From assembly GCF_022513565.1 (NCBI RefSeq), contig NZ_JAKWBE010000002.1:124001-188000 (forward strand): a DNA stretch of 64,000 bases, read 5' to 3'. Below the pieces are notes generated by a model. It made no database searches, was not told the DNA's origin, and was given only the letters and a program-made list of their open reading frames with translations. The stretch is from Streptomyces gilvus (lineage in GTDB: Bacteria; Actinomycetota; Actinomycetes; Streptomycetales; Streptomycetaceae). The position numbers and the translations under genes were made by a program. This document shows, piece after piece, positions 16,505-25,324 of the stretch. Each line of letters starts with the position of its first letter. Position 1 is the first letter of the stretch.

Positions 16505-17023
16505 CTACAGGGCCGCCAGCCAGGCCGCCGTGTCCCGGGGGTGGCGCAGTCTGACCGTGTCGAGGGGCGCGAAACGGCTGTCCGCCGAGCGTCGGGCGAT
16601 CTCCTGATGGCGTGAGGTGTGCTGCGTCCACGCCCACCGGACCGGGTGCTCCCGGCTCAGCCAGCCCGACCAGGTCTCCCGGTTGCCGCCGAAGATCACC
16701 TCGCGGGTGAGCGAACGCCGCAGCGACCGGCGCAGGATGCGCGGCATGACGACCCGGCGCGGATAGTCCAGCCACACCACCGTGTCCGCCCGGTCCCACA
16801 GCAGGTCGCGGACCTCGGGGTACCCCAGGGAGTCCACGACCCAGCGGGGCTGCGCCGCCATCCGGGACACCGTCCCGACCAGCTCGCCGTTGACGGCCCA
16901 CCCGGGGCCGGTGAAGTACATGGCGTCCATTTCGTGGTACGGCAGATCCAGGCGCCGGCTCAGGGCATGAGCCAGCGTGGACTTGCCCGCGCCCGTGACA
17001 CCCACCACCAGGATCCGCTGCAC
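16505..17023 (-). CDS. Small P-loop kinase (adenylate-kinase-like, topology-modulation type)
   Basis: 172 residues. The Walker A motif is GVTGAGKST (8-16) at the very N-terminus, followed by the LPYHEMDAMYFTGPGW motif characteristic of FlaR-like or topology-modulation-like kinases and the VVWLDYPRRVVMPRILRR stretch (Walker-B-like strand and lid arginines). Such proteins bind ATP and probably phosphorylate a small molecule; the substrate is unknown. GTG start with AGGG nearby. Its stop is four bases from the convergent FAD-protein stop. Single gene. Confidence 0.85.
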   Translation of the reverse strand: MQRILVVGVTGAGKSTLAHALSRRLDLPYHEMDAMYFTGPGWAVNGELVGTVSRMAAQPRWVVDSLGYPEVRDLLWDRADTVVWLDYPRRVVMPRILRRSLRRSLTREVIFGGNRETWSGWLSREHPVRWAWTQHTSRHQEIARRSADSRFAPLDTVRLRHPRDTAAWLAAL

Positions 17024-17116
17024 CGGTACACCCTACGGCCCGGCCGACCGCGCCTCGCCGCCACCGGCGTGCGGTGCGAGGATGGGGGCACTGCGCGGGC
17101 AGGAGGGAGCAGCCCC

Positions 17117-18889
17117 TTGGCCACTCTGGTCTCCGTGAACGTCGGTATGCCCCGGGACGTCCCCTGGCACGGGACGACCGTCCGGACCGGGGTGTGGAAG
17201 CAGGCCGTCGCCGGCCCGAGGATGGTGCGCCGGCTCAATGTGGACGGCGACGGACAGGGCGATCTCGGCGGACACGGCGGTGAGCAACGGGCGGTGTTGG
17301 TCTACCAGTTGGATTCCTACCGGTACTGGCAGGACCAGCTGGGCCGCGAGGACTTCGTCCACGGGCAGTTCGGGGAGAACTTCACCGTCGAGGGCCTGTC
17401 CGACCAGGAAGTGTGCATCGGCGACCGCTACCGGATCGGCGGCGCGGTCCTCGAGGTCACCCAGCCCCGGGTGACCTGCTACCGGGTGGGGCTGCGGATG
17501 GACGAGCCCCGCATGGCTGCCCTCCTGGTCGCCCATGGCCGCCCCGGGTTCTACCTGCGGGTGATCACCGAGGGTGAGGTGGAGGCCGGCGACGACATCG
17601 TCAAGCTCTCCACCGGTCCCGAGGCCATGACGGTCGCGGAGATGGACGCCCTGCTCTACCTCCCCGGCCATCCCCGCGAACAACTGCTGCGCGGGCTGCG
17701 CATCCCCGCGCTCAGTCCGGGCTGGCAGGGTTCCCTGCGGGCGCTGCTCGACGGCGCCGACGGCGCGGGTTCCGGCGGAGGCAACCGGGGGCTGACGGCG
17801 GCCGCGACGAGTCCGCCACCGGCCTGGCCGGGATTCCGGCCCCTGAAGATCACCCGGATCGCCACCGAGAGCCGCAGCGTCTTCTCCCTCACCCTCGCCT
17901 CGGATGACGGCCGCCCCCTTCCGCCGGCGCGGCCGGGGCAGTTCCTCACCGTGCGCCTGCGCCCGGACCCCGAGGGGCCGCAGGTGATCCGCAGCTACTC
18001 CCTGTCCGGACCTCCCGGTGCGCCCACGTACCGGATCAGCGTGAAGCAGGAGCCGCACGGGCTCGCCAGCACCCATCTGCACGGCCACGCGCGGGTGGGA
18101 GGCGTACTCGATGTCGCGGCGCCACGCGGCACCTTCGTCCTCGCCGACGGCAGGTCCCCCGTCGTCCTGGTGTCCGCCGGCGTGGGCGCCACCCCGGTGC
18201 TGTCCATGCTGCACGCGCTGGCCGAGGCCGGTCCGTCCCGCCCGGTGTGGTGGCTGCACGGCGCCCGGAACGGACACGACCACGCCTTCGCACACGAGGT
18301 GCGCGACCTGCTCGACCGTCTGCCCTCCGCCCGCGTCTGCATCGCCTACAGCCGCCCGGGCGAGGACGACCGGCTCGGCGTGGACCACACGGCGGTGGGC
18401 CGTCTCTCCGCCGAGATGATCCGCGGACTTGACCTGCCCGCGGACGCCGACGCGTACGTCTGCGGACCGGCCGGGTTCATGCGGGACGTCTCGGACGCCC
18501 TGACCGAGGCGGGCATCGCCCCGGCCCGCGTCCACACCGAGCCCTTCGGTGCCCTGGCCGCCATCCGGCCGGGTCTCCTTCCCGCCTCCGCGCGGACCCC
18601 GCACGTCCCGGCCCGTCCGCTGGGCGACGGAACCGGTCCCGCGGTCTCCTTCGCCCGCAGCGGCATCACCGTGCCCTGGGACGCCGGGTACGGAACGCTG
18701 CTCGACCTGGCCGAGGCCTGTGACGTCCCCACCCGCTGGTCCTGCCGCACCGGCGTCTGCCACACCTGCGAGACCGCCCTCCTCCAGGGCGGAGTCGCCT
18801 ACGCACCGGATCCCCTCGACGAACCCGCCGAGGGAAACGCCCTCATCTGCTGCTCGCGGCCCTCGCGGGACCTGGTCCTGGATCTGTGA
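17117..18889 (+). CDS. MOSC domain fused to a flavin and [2Fe-2S] reductase
   Basis: 590 residues. The TTG start at 17117 is chosen because AGGAGGG lies ten bases upstream; a GTG six codons on lacks one. Residues about 1-215 are a MOSC domain (YiiM-like; FGENFTVEGL, and Cys121 in QPRVTCYRVG is a likely sulphur or molybdenum-cofactor ligand). Residues about 240-480 are a ferredoxin-NADP-reductase-like module with RSYSLSG (flavin site), SAGVGATPVLSML (NAD(P)H site) and YVCGPAGFM. The C-terminus is a plant-type ferredoxin with SCRTGVCHTC and a fourth Cys near ICC. This builds a complete NAD(P)H-flavin-Fe/S-MOSC electron path in one chain, suited to reductive detoxification of N-hydroxylated compounds; that role is inferred from the MOSC family. 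Confidence 0.9.
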   Translation: MATLVSVNVGMPRDVPWHGTTVRTGVWKQAVAGPRMVRRLNVDGDGQGDLGGHGGEQRAVLVYQLDSYRYWQDQLGREDFVHGQFGENFTVEGLSDQEVCIGDRYRIGGAVLEVTQPRVTCYRVGLRMDEPRMAALLVAHGRPGFYLRVITEGEVEAGDDIVKLSTGPEAMTVAEMDALLYLPGHPREQLLRGLRIPALSPGWQGSLRALLDGADGAGSGGGNRGLTAAATSPPPAWPGFRPLKITRIATESRSVFSLTLASDDGRPLPPARPGQFLTVRLRPDPEGPQVIRSYSLSGPPGAPTYRISVKQEPHGLASTHLHGHARVGGVLDVAAPRGTFVLADGRSPVVLVSAGVGATPVLSMLHALAEAGPSRPVWWLHGARNGHDHAFAHEVRDLLDRLPSARVCIAYSRPGEDDRLGVDHTAVGRLSAEMIRGLDLPADADAYVCGPAGFMRDVSDALTEAGIAPARVHTEPFGALAAIRPGLLPASARTPHVPARPLGDGTGPAVSFARSGITVPWDAGYGTLLDLAEACDVPTRWSCRTGVCHTCETALLQGGVAYAPDPLDEPAEGNALICCSRPSRDLVLDL

Positions 18890-18892
18890 CGG

Positions 18893-19633
18893 TCACTCCG
18901 CGGTCTTGCGGGCCAGCGCGTTGTTGTCGATCGAGTTGTGCACGCTGAAGCTCACGGCGTCCGAGCGGTAGCGGTCGTCCGACCACTCCACCGGGCGCCC
19001 CTCACGGGTGGTGGTCACCCGGCGGACGCGCAGGAGGGGGCTGGTTCGGCGGATGCCGAGCAGTTCGGCGTCCTGGGCGCCGGCCGCGACCGCGTCGATC
19101 ACGTGCTCGCCGTAGGCGAAGACCAGACCGGTGCTCTCGTACAGGAGTTGGGTGACCGAGGGGGCGTCGGCGTCGATGGACTCGACGGCGGGCGCTATCC
19201 AGTCGGCGTACACCGTGCGCTCCAGCAGCACCGGCTCGCCGTCCAGACCGCGCACCCGCAGCACATGCAACACCGGTGTCCCCTCGCGCAGTTGGAGGCG
19301 GGCGGAGTCCTGCGCGGTGGCGGGGAGGTACTCCTGGGCGACGACATGGCCGGTGGCCTCGCGGCCCATGGCGTGCGCCCACTGGGCGAAGCTGCGCAGT
19401 TCGGCGAAGCTCTGGCTGCGGCGGCTGGCCAGCACGACCCGGCGCGCTCCCTGCCGGGAGCCGATCAGCCCCTCCGCGGTCAGTGCGGCGACGGCCTGGC
19501 GCACGGTGCCGCGCGAGACGCCGTAGTGCGCGGCGAGTTCCGTCTCGGCGGGCAGTCTGCTGCCGACCGTGTACTCCTCGCGGTCGATCGCCCGACGCAG
19601 TTCGTCGGCGATCTCCTCGTGTCGCGCCGGCAT
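18893..19633 (-). CDS. GntR/HutC-family regulator with UTRA effector domain
   Basis: 246 residues; ATG follows GGAGGG. The N-terminal winged helix has EIADELRRAIDREEYTVGSRLPAETELAAHYGVSRGTVRQAV (about 6-48) and the C-terminal UTRA domain binds a small molecule (LRVRGLDGEPVLLERTVYADW, RVRRVTTTREGRPVEWSDDRYRSD). Close neighbours in such loci control phosphonate, phosphate-sugar or amine uptake. It is divergent from an ABC importer operon, and two perfect inverted repeats lie in the shared 212-bp region, so it very likely represses that operon and itself. Confidence 0.93.
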   Translation of the reverse strand: MPARHEEIADELRRAIDREEYTVGSRLPAETELAAHYGVSRGTVRQAVAALTAEGLIGSRQGARRVVLASRRSQSFAELRSFAQWAHAMGREATGHVVAQEYLPATAQDSARLQLREGTPVLHVLRVRGLDGEPVLLERTVYADWIAPAVESIDADAPSVTQLLYESTGLVFAYGEHVIDAVAAGAQDAELLGIRRTSPLLRVRRVTTTREGRPVEWSDDRYRSDAVSFSVHNSIDNNALARKTAE

Positions 19634-19667
19634 CGCTTCCCTCCGAATCGGCTGTTGTGCACAGCGT

Positions 19668-19697
19668 GATCAGGGTAATCGAGTCGGCGCCCTGATC
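19668..19697. promoter_or_regulatory. Inverted repeat near the GntR gene start
   Basis: GATCAGGG (19668-19675) and CCCTGATC (19690-19697) are perfect 8-bp arms with 14 bp between them, 35-64 bp upstream of the GntR ATG. It could be an operator for autoregulation or a hairpin; I favour operator because of its place in a divergent promoter region. Confidence 0.5.
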
Positions 19698-19785
19698 GCG
19701 CCCACCGGGAACTGTGCAGGCAACCAGGGTCCAGGGTTTCGCCATTGTTTACGGCCACGACACCATCAGACGCCTTACTGAGGCC

Positions 19786-19803
19786 AACTTGTTCAGACAA
19801 GTT
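19786..19803. promoter_or_regulatory. Perfect 18-bp palindromic operator before the ABC operon
   Basis: AACTTGT-TCAG-ACAAGTT (19786-19803), 7-bp arms around a 4-bp spacer, lies 43 bp upstream of the substrate-binding-protein GTG. Size and symmetry fit a HutC-type GntR dimer site, and the only regulator adjacent is the divergent GntR gene. Confidence 0.7.
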
Positions 19804-19845
19804 CCGAGTCTTGTGCGTCCCCTGCACCCCCTTTCTGGAGTCACC

Positions 19846-20997
19846 GTGTCCCAGCCGAGAACAGCCGCCCTGGCCGGCTCCCTCGCCGTCGTAGCCGCGC
19901 TCGCCCTGAGTGCCTGCGGCGCCGCTCCCGACAACGCGTCGACGACCGCCGACGGCAAGAACGCCGCCACCGCCACCTCGGCCGCCGACTTCGGCGGCAT
20001 GGACGCCCTGGTCAAGGCGGCCAAGAAGGAGGGCACGCTGCACGCCATCGCGCTGCCCCGCGACTGGGCGAACTACGGAGCCCTGATCGACGGCTTCCAG
20101 AAGAAGTACGGCATCAAGATCCAGGTCGAGAACCCCGACGGCTCCAGCCAGGACGAGATCAACGCCGTCACCTCCCGCAAGGGCCAGGACCGGGCGCCCG
20201 ACGTCCTCGACCTGGGCTCCTCCTTCGCCCTGAGCGCCGCCCAGCAGGGCCTGCTCGCGCCGTACAAGGTGACCTCCTACGCCGATATCCCGGCCGGGCA
20301 GAAGGACCCGCAGGCCCGCTGGTACAACGACTACGGCGGTTACATCTCGATCGGCTGCGACGCCAAGCGCGTGAAGACCTGCCCCACCACCTTCGCGGAC
20401 CTGCTCAAGCCCCGGTACAAGGGCCAGGTCGCCCTCAACGGCAACCCCACCAAGTCGGGTTCGGCCTTCGGCGGTGTGTACGCGGCCGCGCTCGCGAGCG
20501 GTGGCTCCTTCGACGACATCCAGCCCGGCCTGGACTTCTTCGCCAAGCTGAAGAAGAACGGCAACTACACGCCCGTGGAGTCGACTCCGGCGACCGTCGA
20601 GAAGGGCGAGACGCCGATCAGCATCGACTGGGACTACCTCAACGCCGGTTACGCCGACGAGTTCAAGTCCAAGGGCGTCGACTGGAAGGTGGCCATCCCC
20701 TCCGACGGCCAGTACGCGCAGTACTACTCGCAGGCCGTCAACAAGGACGCCCCGCACCCGGCGGCCGCCCGGCTGTGGCAGGAGTACCTCTACAGCGCCG
20801 AGGGCCAGAACCTGTGGCTCAAGGGCTACGCCCGGCCGGCCCTGATGACGGCGATGGAGAAGGCCGGCACCCTCGACAAGGAGGCCGCCGCCAAGCTGCC
20901 GAAGGTCACCGGCACGCCGTCGTTCCCGTCCGAGGCCCAGCAGAGCAAGGCCAAGACGGTCATCGCGCAGGGCTGGGCGAAGGCCGTCTCCGGATGA
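19846..20997 (+). CDS. ABC importer substrate-binding lipoprotein (iron/phosphonate-type, family 1)
   Basis: 383 residues from GTG 19846, with GGAG five bases upstream. It is a lipoprotein: the hydrophobic stretch ends in a lipobox ALSACG. The mature part has the bilobed binding-protein pattern of the AfuA/PhnS/spermidine group: LVKAAKKEGTLHAIALP, then APDVLDLGSSFALSAAQQGLLAPY, VALNGNPTKSGSAFGGVYAAAL, ISIDWDYLNAGY. No tyrosine pair typical of ferric-binding proteins is evident, so iron is less likely. The gene is first in a tightly overlapping operon with two permeases and an ATPase and sits behind the GntR operator. By context the ligand is perhaps a phosphonate or phosphodiester. Confidence 0.9.
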   Translation: MSQPRTAALAGSLAVVAALALSACGAAPDNASTTADGKNAATATSAADFGGMDALVKAAKKEGTLHAIALPRDWANYGALIDGFQKKYGIKIQVENPDGSSQDEINAVTSRKGQDRAPDVLDLGSSFALSAAQQGLLAPYKVTSYADIPAGQKDPQARWYNDYGGYISIGCDAKRVKTCPTTFADLLKPRYKGQVALNGNPTKSGSAFGGVYAAALASGGSFDDIQPGLDFFAKLKKNGNYTPVESTPATVEKGETPISIDWDYLNAGYADEFKSKGVDWKVAIPSDGQYAQYYSQAVNKDAPHPAAARLWQEYLYSAEGQNLWLKGYARPALMTAMEKAGTLDKEAAAKLPKVTGTPSFPSEAQQSKAKTVIAQGWAKAVSG

Positions 20998-21896
20998 CGG
21001 CGACCCTCACGGGCGTGGACGTGGCGCCGCCGGTCACCTCGGTGAAGGGGCGGCGCCGGGTCCCCGGCTGGCTGGCCGTCGTCCCGCTGCTCGTGTTCAC
21101 CGCGATCGCCTTCGGGCTGCCCGCGCTCGCCATGCTGAACGGCGCGTTCAGCGTCAAGGACCAGGCCACGGGCGCCAGTTCGTACGGCACCGGGAACCTG
21201 ACGACCTCGCTGCACGGCGCCTATCTGACCGCGCTGCTCGGCAGCGTCAAGCTGTCCGCCGTCTCGGCCGGCCTCGGCACCCTGCTCGGGCTGCCGCTCG
21301 CCCAGGTCGTGGTCACCTCCCGCTTCCGCGCCCTGCGCGAGGCCGTGCTGACCGCGTCCGGGGTGCTGGCGAACTTCGGCGGTGTCCCGCTGGCGTTCGC
21401 CTTCGTGGCGACCCTGGGCAACGCCGGTGTGCTGACCCGGCACCTGGGGCTGACCGAGAAGGGCTGGGACCTGTACAGCTTCTGGGGCCTGGTCATCGTC
21501 TACCTGTACTTCCTGATCCCGCTGATGGTGCTGACCATCACGCCGGCCCTGGAGGGCCTGCGCGCGCAGTGGCGGGAGGCGGCGCAGAACAACGGCGCCA
21601 CGGCCGTGCAGTACTGGCGTCATGTCGCCCTGCCGGTGCTGCTGCCGTCGCTGCTGGGCGGGCTCGTGCTGCTGTTCGGCAGCGCCTTCGCCGCGTACGC
21701 CACCGCCGCCGCCATGGTGGGCAGTTCGGTGCCGCTGGTGACCCTGCAGATCGCCGACGCCATCTCCGGCAACGTCCTGGTCGGCCAGGAGAACGTGGCG
21801 CTCGCCCTCAGCCTCGACATGGTCCTGGTCGCCGGTCTGGTCATGGCCGTGTACCTGCCCCTGCAACGACGGAGTGCGCGATGGCTCGACGCCTGA
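20994..21896 (+). CDS. ABC importer permease subunit 1
   Basis: 300 residues, six predicted membrane helices. ATG overlaps the binding-protein stop (ATGA). The EAA loop that docks on the ATPase is EAAQNNGATAVQYWRHVALP in the second half. SYGTGNLTTSLHGAYLTALLGSVKLS matches the start of the PhnU/PotB-like BPD-transport domain. It works with the second permease as a heterodimer in the inner membrane. The operon order binding protein, permease, permease, ATPase is the common one for this importer class. Confidence 0.93.
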   Translation: MTATLTGVDVAPPVTSVKGRRRVPGWLAVVPLLVFTAIAFGLPALAMLNGAFSVKDQATGASSYGTGNLTTSLHGAYLTALLGSVKLSAVSAGLGTLLGLPLAQVVVTSRFRALREAVLTASGVLANFGGVPLAFAFVATLGNAGVLTRHLGLTEKGWDLYSFWGLVIVYLYFLIPLMVLTITPALEGLRAQWREAAQNNGATAVQYWRHVALPVLLPSLLGGLVLLFGSAFAAYATAAAMVGSSVPLVTLQIADAISGNVLVGQENVALALSLDMVLVAGLVMAVYLPLQRRSARWLDA

Positions 21897-22699
21897 ACGT
21901 GTGGCGGTGGGTCGTCCTCGGCCTGGCCGCGCTGTACTTCCTGGTCCCGCTCGCCGCGTCCGTGGTCTTCACGGTCGACGTGCCGGGGCAGGGCGTCACC
22001 TTCGACGCCTACACGCAGATCGTCTCCACCGCCGGCTTCGGCTCCAGCCTGCTGCTCTCGCTGGAGCTCGCGCTGGCCACCATCGCGATCGTCCTGCTTT
22101 TGATGGTGCCCGCGATGGTCGCGCTGCGCCTGAGCGCGCCGCGGCTGCGGCCGGTGGTGGAGGTGGTGTGCTCGCTGCCGCTGGTCGTGCCGCCGATCGC
22201 GTTCGTCGCCGGGATCGCCACGGTGCTCAAGTGGGGCCCCGACCATCTGTCCCGTACCCCGCTGTTCGAGACGTTCGTGGCCATCCAGAACCCGAGCTTC
22301 CCGTTCGTGCTGGTCCTCGCGTACGTGGTGATGGCGCTGCCGTTCGTGTACCGGGCGCTGGACTCCGGGCTGCGGGCCGTCGACGTGCGCACGCTGGTCG
22401 AGGCCGCCCGCAGCTGCGGCGCGGGCTGGCCGCAGGCGCTGGTGCGGGCGGTGCTGCCCAATCTGCGCGGGGCGCTGCTGAACGCCGCCTTCCTCACGCT
22501 CGCCCTGGTGCTGGGCGAGTTCACGGTCGCCCAGCTGCTGGGGTTCCAGCCGTTCGCCGTGTGGATCTACAGCGTCGGCGGATCGCAGGCCCAGCTGTCC
22601 GTCGCTGTGTCCGTGCTCAGTCTCCTGGTGACCTGGGCCCTGCTCCTCGCGCTCGCCGGTGTCGGCGGGCGCACCCGTACCGCTTCGTCCCGAGGGTGA
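21881..22699 (+). CDS. ABC importer permease subunit 2
   Basis: 272 residues from ATG 21881, which has GGAG upstream and overlaps the preceding gene by 16 bases. The frame is open further upstream, but that region is the first permease read out of frame. Helices include NVWRWVVLGLAALYFLVPLAAS at the start. The EAA loop is EAARSCGAGWPQALVRAVLP, followed by FLTLALVLGEFTVAQLLG. It pairs with subunit 1. Four bases separate it from the ATPase gene. Confidence 0.93.
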   Translation: MARRLNVWRWVVLGLAALYFLVPLAASVVFTVDVPGQGVTFDAYTQIVSTAGFGSSLLLSLELALATIAIVLLLMVPAMVALRLSAPRLRPVVEVVCSLPLVVPPIAFVAGIATVLKWGPDHLSRTPLFETFVAIQNPSFPFVLVLAYVVMALPFVYRALDSGLRAVDVRTLVEAARSCGAGWPQALVRAVLPNLRGALLNAAFLTLALVLGEFTVAQLLGFQPFAVWIYSVGGSQAQLSVAVSVLSLLVTWALLLALAGVGGRTRTASSRG

Positions 22700-22702
22700 A
22701 CC

Positions 22703-23779
22703 ATGACCGCCACCACGCTTGAGCCGACCACGGTCGGCAAGGCCGCCACCGTCGAATTCCAGGGGTTGCGCCGGGAGTTCGGGGCGACCGTCGCCCTGGA
22801 CGGGCTCGATCTGACCGTGCGGCCCGGGGAGTTCCTGGCGCTGCTCGGCCCCTCCGGCTGCGGCAAGACGACCGCGCTGCGCATGCTCGCCGGGTTCGAA
22901 CACCCCGACTCCGGCGCGGTGCTGGTCGACGGCGAGGACGTCACCCGGGTCCCGGCCCACCGCCGGGACGCCGGGATGGTCTTCCAGTCGTACAGCCTCT
23001 TCCCGCATCTCAACGCGCTCGACAACGTCGCCTTCGGGCTGCGGATGCGCAAGGTGCGCACGGCCGAACGTAGGTCGCGGGCGGCCGAGTTGCTTGAGCT
23101 GGTCGGTCTCGCCGACAAGGGGGACCGGTTCCCGCACCAGCTCTCCGGCGGCCAGCAGCAGCGCATCGCGCTCGCCCGGGCCCTCGCCCTGCGCCCGCGT
23201 GTCCTGCTGCTCGACGAGCCGCTCTCGGCGCTGGACGCCAAGGTGCGGCTCGCGCTGCGCGAGGAGATCCGCCGGCTGCAGCAGGAGCTCGGCATCACCA
23301 CCCTGTTCGTGACGCACGACCAGGAGGAGGCCCTGTCGATCGCCGACCGGGTCGCCGTGATGCGGGCCGGGCGGCTCGAACAGTGCGCCGAACCCGGCGA
23401 GTTGTACGGGCGGCCGGCCACCGCGTTCGTCGCCGAGTTCGTCGGCACGATGAGCCGGATCCCCGGACGGCTGGCCGGGCCGGACGTGGAGGTGCTCGGA
23501 CTGCGGCTGCCCGCCGAGGGAACACCGCCCACCGCGAGCGAGGTCGACGTCCTGGTACGGCCCGAGGCCGTGCATGTGACGGCCGACGAGGGCGGCGACG
23601 CCCAGGTGATCGCCACCGCGTTCCTCGGCGCGACCACCCGGCTCACCGTCCGCCTGGCCGACGGCACGGAGGTGAAGGCCGACCTGCCCACGCACGAGGC
23701 GACCGCCCTCGGCGCGGGAGCCGCCGTACGGGTCTCGCTGCCCCAACGCCCCGTGCTGGTCGCCGAACGGGCGGCCTGA
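22703..23779 (+). CDS. ABC importer ATPase (PotA/PhnT-like, with TOBE domain)
   Basis: 358 residues. Walker A GPSGCGKTT (about 49-57), Q-loop VFQSYSLFPHL, signature LSGGQQQR, Walker B VLLLDEPLSALD, and the switch His in FVTHDQEEALSIADR. Residues after about 245 form the TOBE regulatory domain (DVLVRPEAVHV, FLGATTRLTVRL). It energises the two permeases encoded just upstream. A terminator-like hairpin follows 19 bases after the stop, so the downstream phosphatase may be expressed at a lower level or from its own promoter. Confidence 0.95.
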   Translation: MTATTLEPTTVGKAATVEFQGLRREFGATVALDGLDLTVRPGEFLALLGPSGCGKTTALRMLAGFEHPDSGAVLVDGEDVTRVPAHRRDAGMVFQSYSLFPHLNALDNVAFGLRMRKVRTAERRSRAAELLELVGLADKGDRFPHQLSGGQQQRIALARALALRPRVLLLDEPLSALDAKVRLALREEIRRLQQELGITTLFVTHDQEEALSIADRVAVMRAGRLEQCAEPGELYGRPATAFVAEFVGTMSRIPGRLAGPDVEVLGLRLPAEGTPPTASEVDVLVRPEAVHVTADEGGDAQVIATAFLGATTRLTVRLADGTEVKADLPTHEATALGAGAAVRVSLPQRPVLVAERAA

Positions 23780-23798
23780 GCCCCGACCCGCCGTCGAT

Positions 23799-23825
23799 CC
23801 GGCGTCCGCCGACTTCGGACGCCGG
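23799..23825 (+). terminator. Hairpin between the ABC ATPase and HAD-EEP genes
   Basis: CCGGCGTCCG (23799-23808) pairs perfectly with CGGACGCCGG (23816-23825) around a 7-base loop. No U tract follows. It may terminate or attenuate transcription in the middle of the gene cluster. Confidence 0.65.
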
Positions 23826-23854
23826 CCCGTGTCCCCCCACCGAAAGATGAGACC

Positions 23855-25321
23855 GTGACCCAACCCCCGCTCCAGGCCGTCCTGTTCGACATGGACGGCA
23901 CGCTCGTCGACACCGAGCGGCTGTGGTGGGAGGCGGTGCAGGACGTCGCCACGGGCCTCGGCCGCCCGCTGACCGAGGCCGACCAGCCGGAGGTGCTGGG
24001 CCGACCGGTCGAGCACACCGCCGCCTGGCTGGCCGCGCTCACCGGCGCGCCCGGACTCGCCGACCGGCTGCACCGTGAGTTCACCGAGCGGGTGCGCACC
24101 GGCATCGTGCCCCGACCCGGCGCGCTGGACCTCCTCGACGCCCTCGCCCGCGAGGGCGTGCCGACCGCTCTGGTCACCGCCTCGCCCCGCGCGGTCGCCG
24201 ACAGCGTCCTGGCGGTGCTCGGCGCCGACCGCTTCCGGGTGTCCGTCACCGCCGACGACACCGCGCGCACCAAGCCCGACCCCGAGCCCTACCTGACCGC
24301 CTGCCGCGCCCTCGGCGTCGACCCGGCCGGGTGCGTGGCGGTCGAGGACACGGCGACCGGCGTCCGCTCCGCCGAGGCCGCCGGCTGCGCCGTGCTGGCG
24401 GTACCGTCGCTCGCGCCCATCGAGCCCGTGCCCGGGCGGACGGTCGTGGCCAGTCTGGAGGGGACGAGCGTGCGCCGGTTGCGCGGTCTGCTCGGTACGC
24501 GGCTGCGGGTGATGAGCTGGAACCTCTGGCACGGCGGTGCGAAGGTCGACGACCACCGGGCCAAGCAGCTGAAGGCCGTCCTGGACGCCGAGGCCGATGT
24601 CGTGGGCCTGCAGGAGACGGCCGGTACGGCGGCCCGCGAACTCGCCGACGCGCTGGGCTGGCACCACCACCAGGCGGGCGAGAACCTCGGCATCATCAGC
24701 CGCCACCCGATCACTGCAGGTCTCGGCGATCCCGAGGTCGGCTTCTACGGGGCCACCGGCGCCCGTATCCGGGTCGACGGCACGCATGAGGTCGACGTGT
24801 GGACGGCCCACCTCCACTACTCGCCGTACGGCCCCTACGAGGCCGCCTTCGACGGACTCGCGGCCGCCGAGCTGATCGCCCACGAGGACGTGCGGCTCGC
24901 CCAGATGCGGGACGCGCTGCGGCAGATCGCCGAGGCCGCCGGGCCGGCCACGCCGGTCGTCCTGACCGGCGACTTCAACTGCCCCTCCCACCTGGACCGG
25001 CCGCAGGTCGCCTGGCCGGTCACCCGGGCCGCCGAGGAGGCGGGACTGCGCGACTCCTACCGCGAGGCCCACCCCGACCCGGTGAGCGCCCCCGGGCACA
25101 CCTGGTCGCCGATCCACACCCGGCACGAGCACGATCCCGCGCGCGAGGAGCCGCAGGACCGGATCGACTACGTCCTGCACAACGGGCGCGGTCTCGCGGT
25201 CACCGACTCCCGCACGGTCGTCACGGGCGTGCCGCGCGCCTGGCCCGACGTCGCCGGCAACGACTGGCCGTCGGACCACGCGGCGGTGCTGACGACGTTC
25301 GTCCTGCACCGGGTGGAGTGA
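23855..25321 (+). CDS. Fusion of a HAD phosphatase and an EEP-superfamily phosphodiesterase
   Basis: 488 residues from GTG 23855. Residues 1 to about 205 form a complete HAD subfamily-I hydrolase: FDMDGTLVDT (nucleophile Asp12, acid Asp14), VTASP (motif II), KPDPEPYL (motif III) and AVEDTATG (motif IV). From about residue 217 an endonuclease/exonuclease/phosphatase domain starts: RVMSWNLWHGG, VVGLQET, LTGDFNCPSHL and WPSDHAAVLTTFVLH carry its metal and catalytic residues. No signal peptide, so it is cytoplasmic. A phosphodiesterase and a phosphatase in one chain, placed after a GntR-regulated importer, suggest two-step removal of phosphate from an imported diester. The substrate is inference. 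Confidence 0.9.
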   Translation: MTQPPLQAVLFDMDGTLVDTERLWWEAVQDVATGLGRPLTEADQPEVLGRPVEHTAAWLAALTGAPGLADRLHREFTERVRTGIVPRPGALDLLDALAREGVPTALVTASPRAVADSVLAVLGADRFRVSVTADDTARTKPDPEPYLTACRALGVDPAGCVAVEDTATGVRSAEAAGCAVLAVPSLAPIEPVPGRTVVASLEGTSVRRLRGLLGTRLRVMSWNLWHGGAKVDDHRAKQLKAVLDAEADVVGLQETAGTAARELADALGWHHHQAGENLGIISRHPITAGLGDPEVGFYGATGARIRVDGTHEVDVWTAHLHYSPYGPYEAAFDGLAAAELIAHEDVRLAQMRDALRQIAEAAGPATPVVLTGDFNCPSHLDRPQVAWPVTRAAEEAGLRDSYREAHPDPVSAPGHTWSPIHTRHEHDPAREEPQDRIDYVLHNGRGLAVTDSRTVVTGVPRAWPDVAGNDWPSDHAAVLTTFVLHRVE

Positions 25322-25324
25322 CCG

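Noticed and set aside
21620..25309. A 1229-codon open frame on the minus strand
   Set aside because: It is antisense to the ABC importer and HAD-EEP genes, Gly/Arg/Gln/Asp-rich, with no recognisable domain. Same high-GC artefact.
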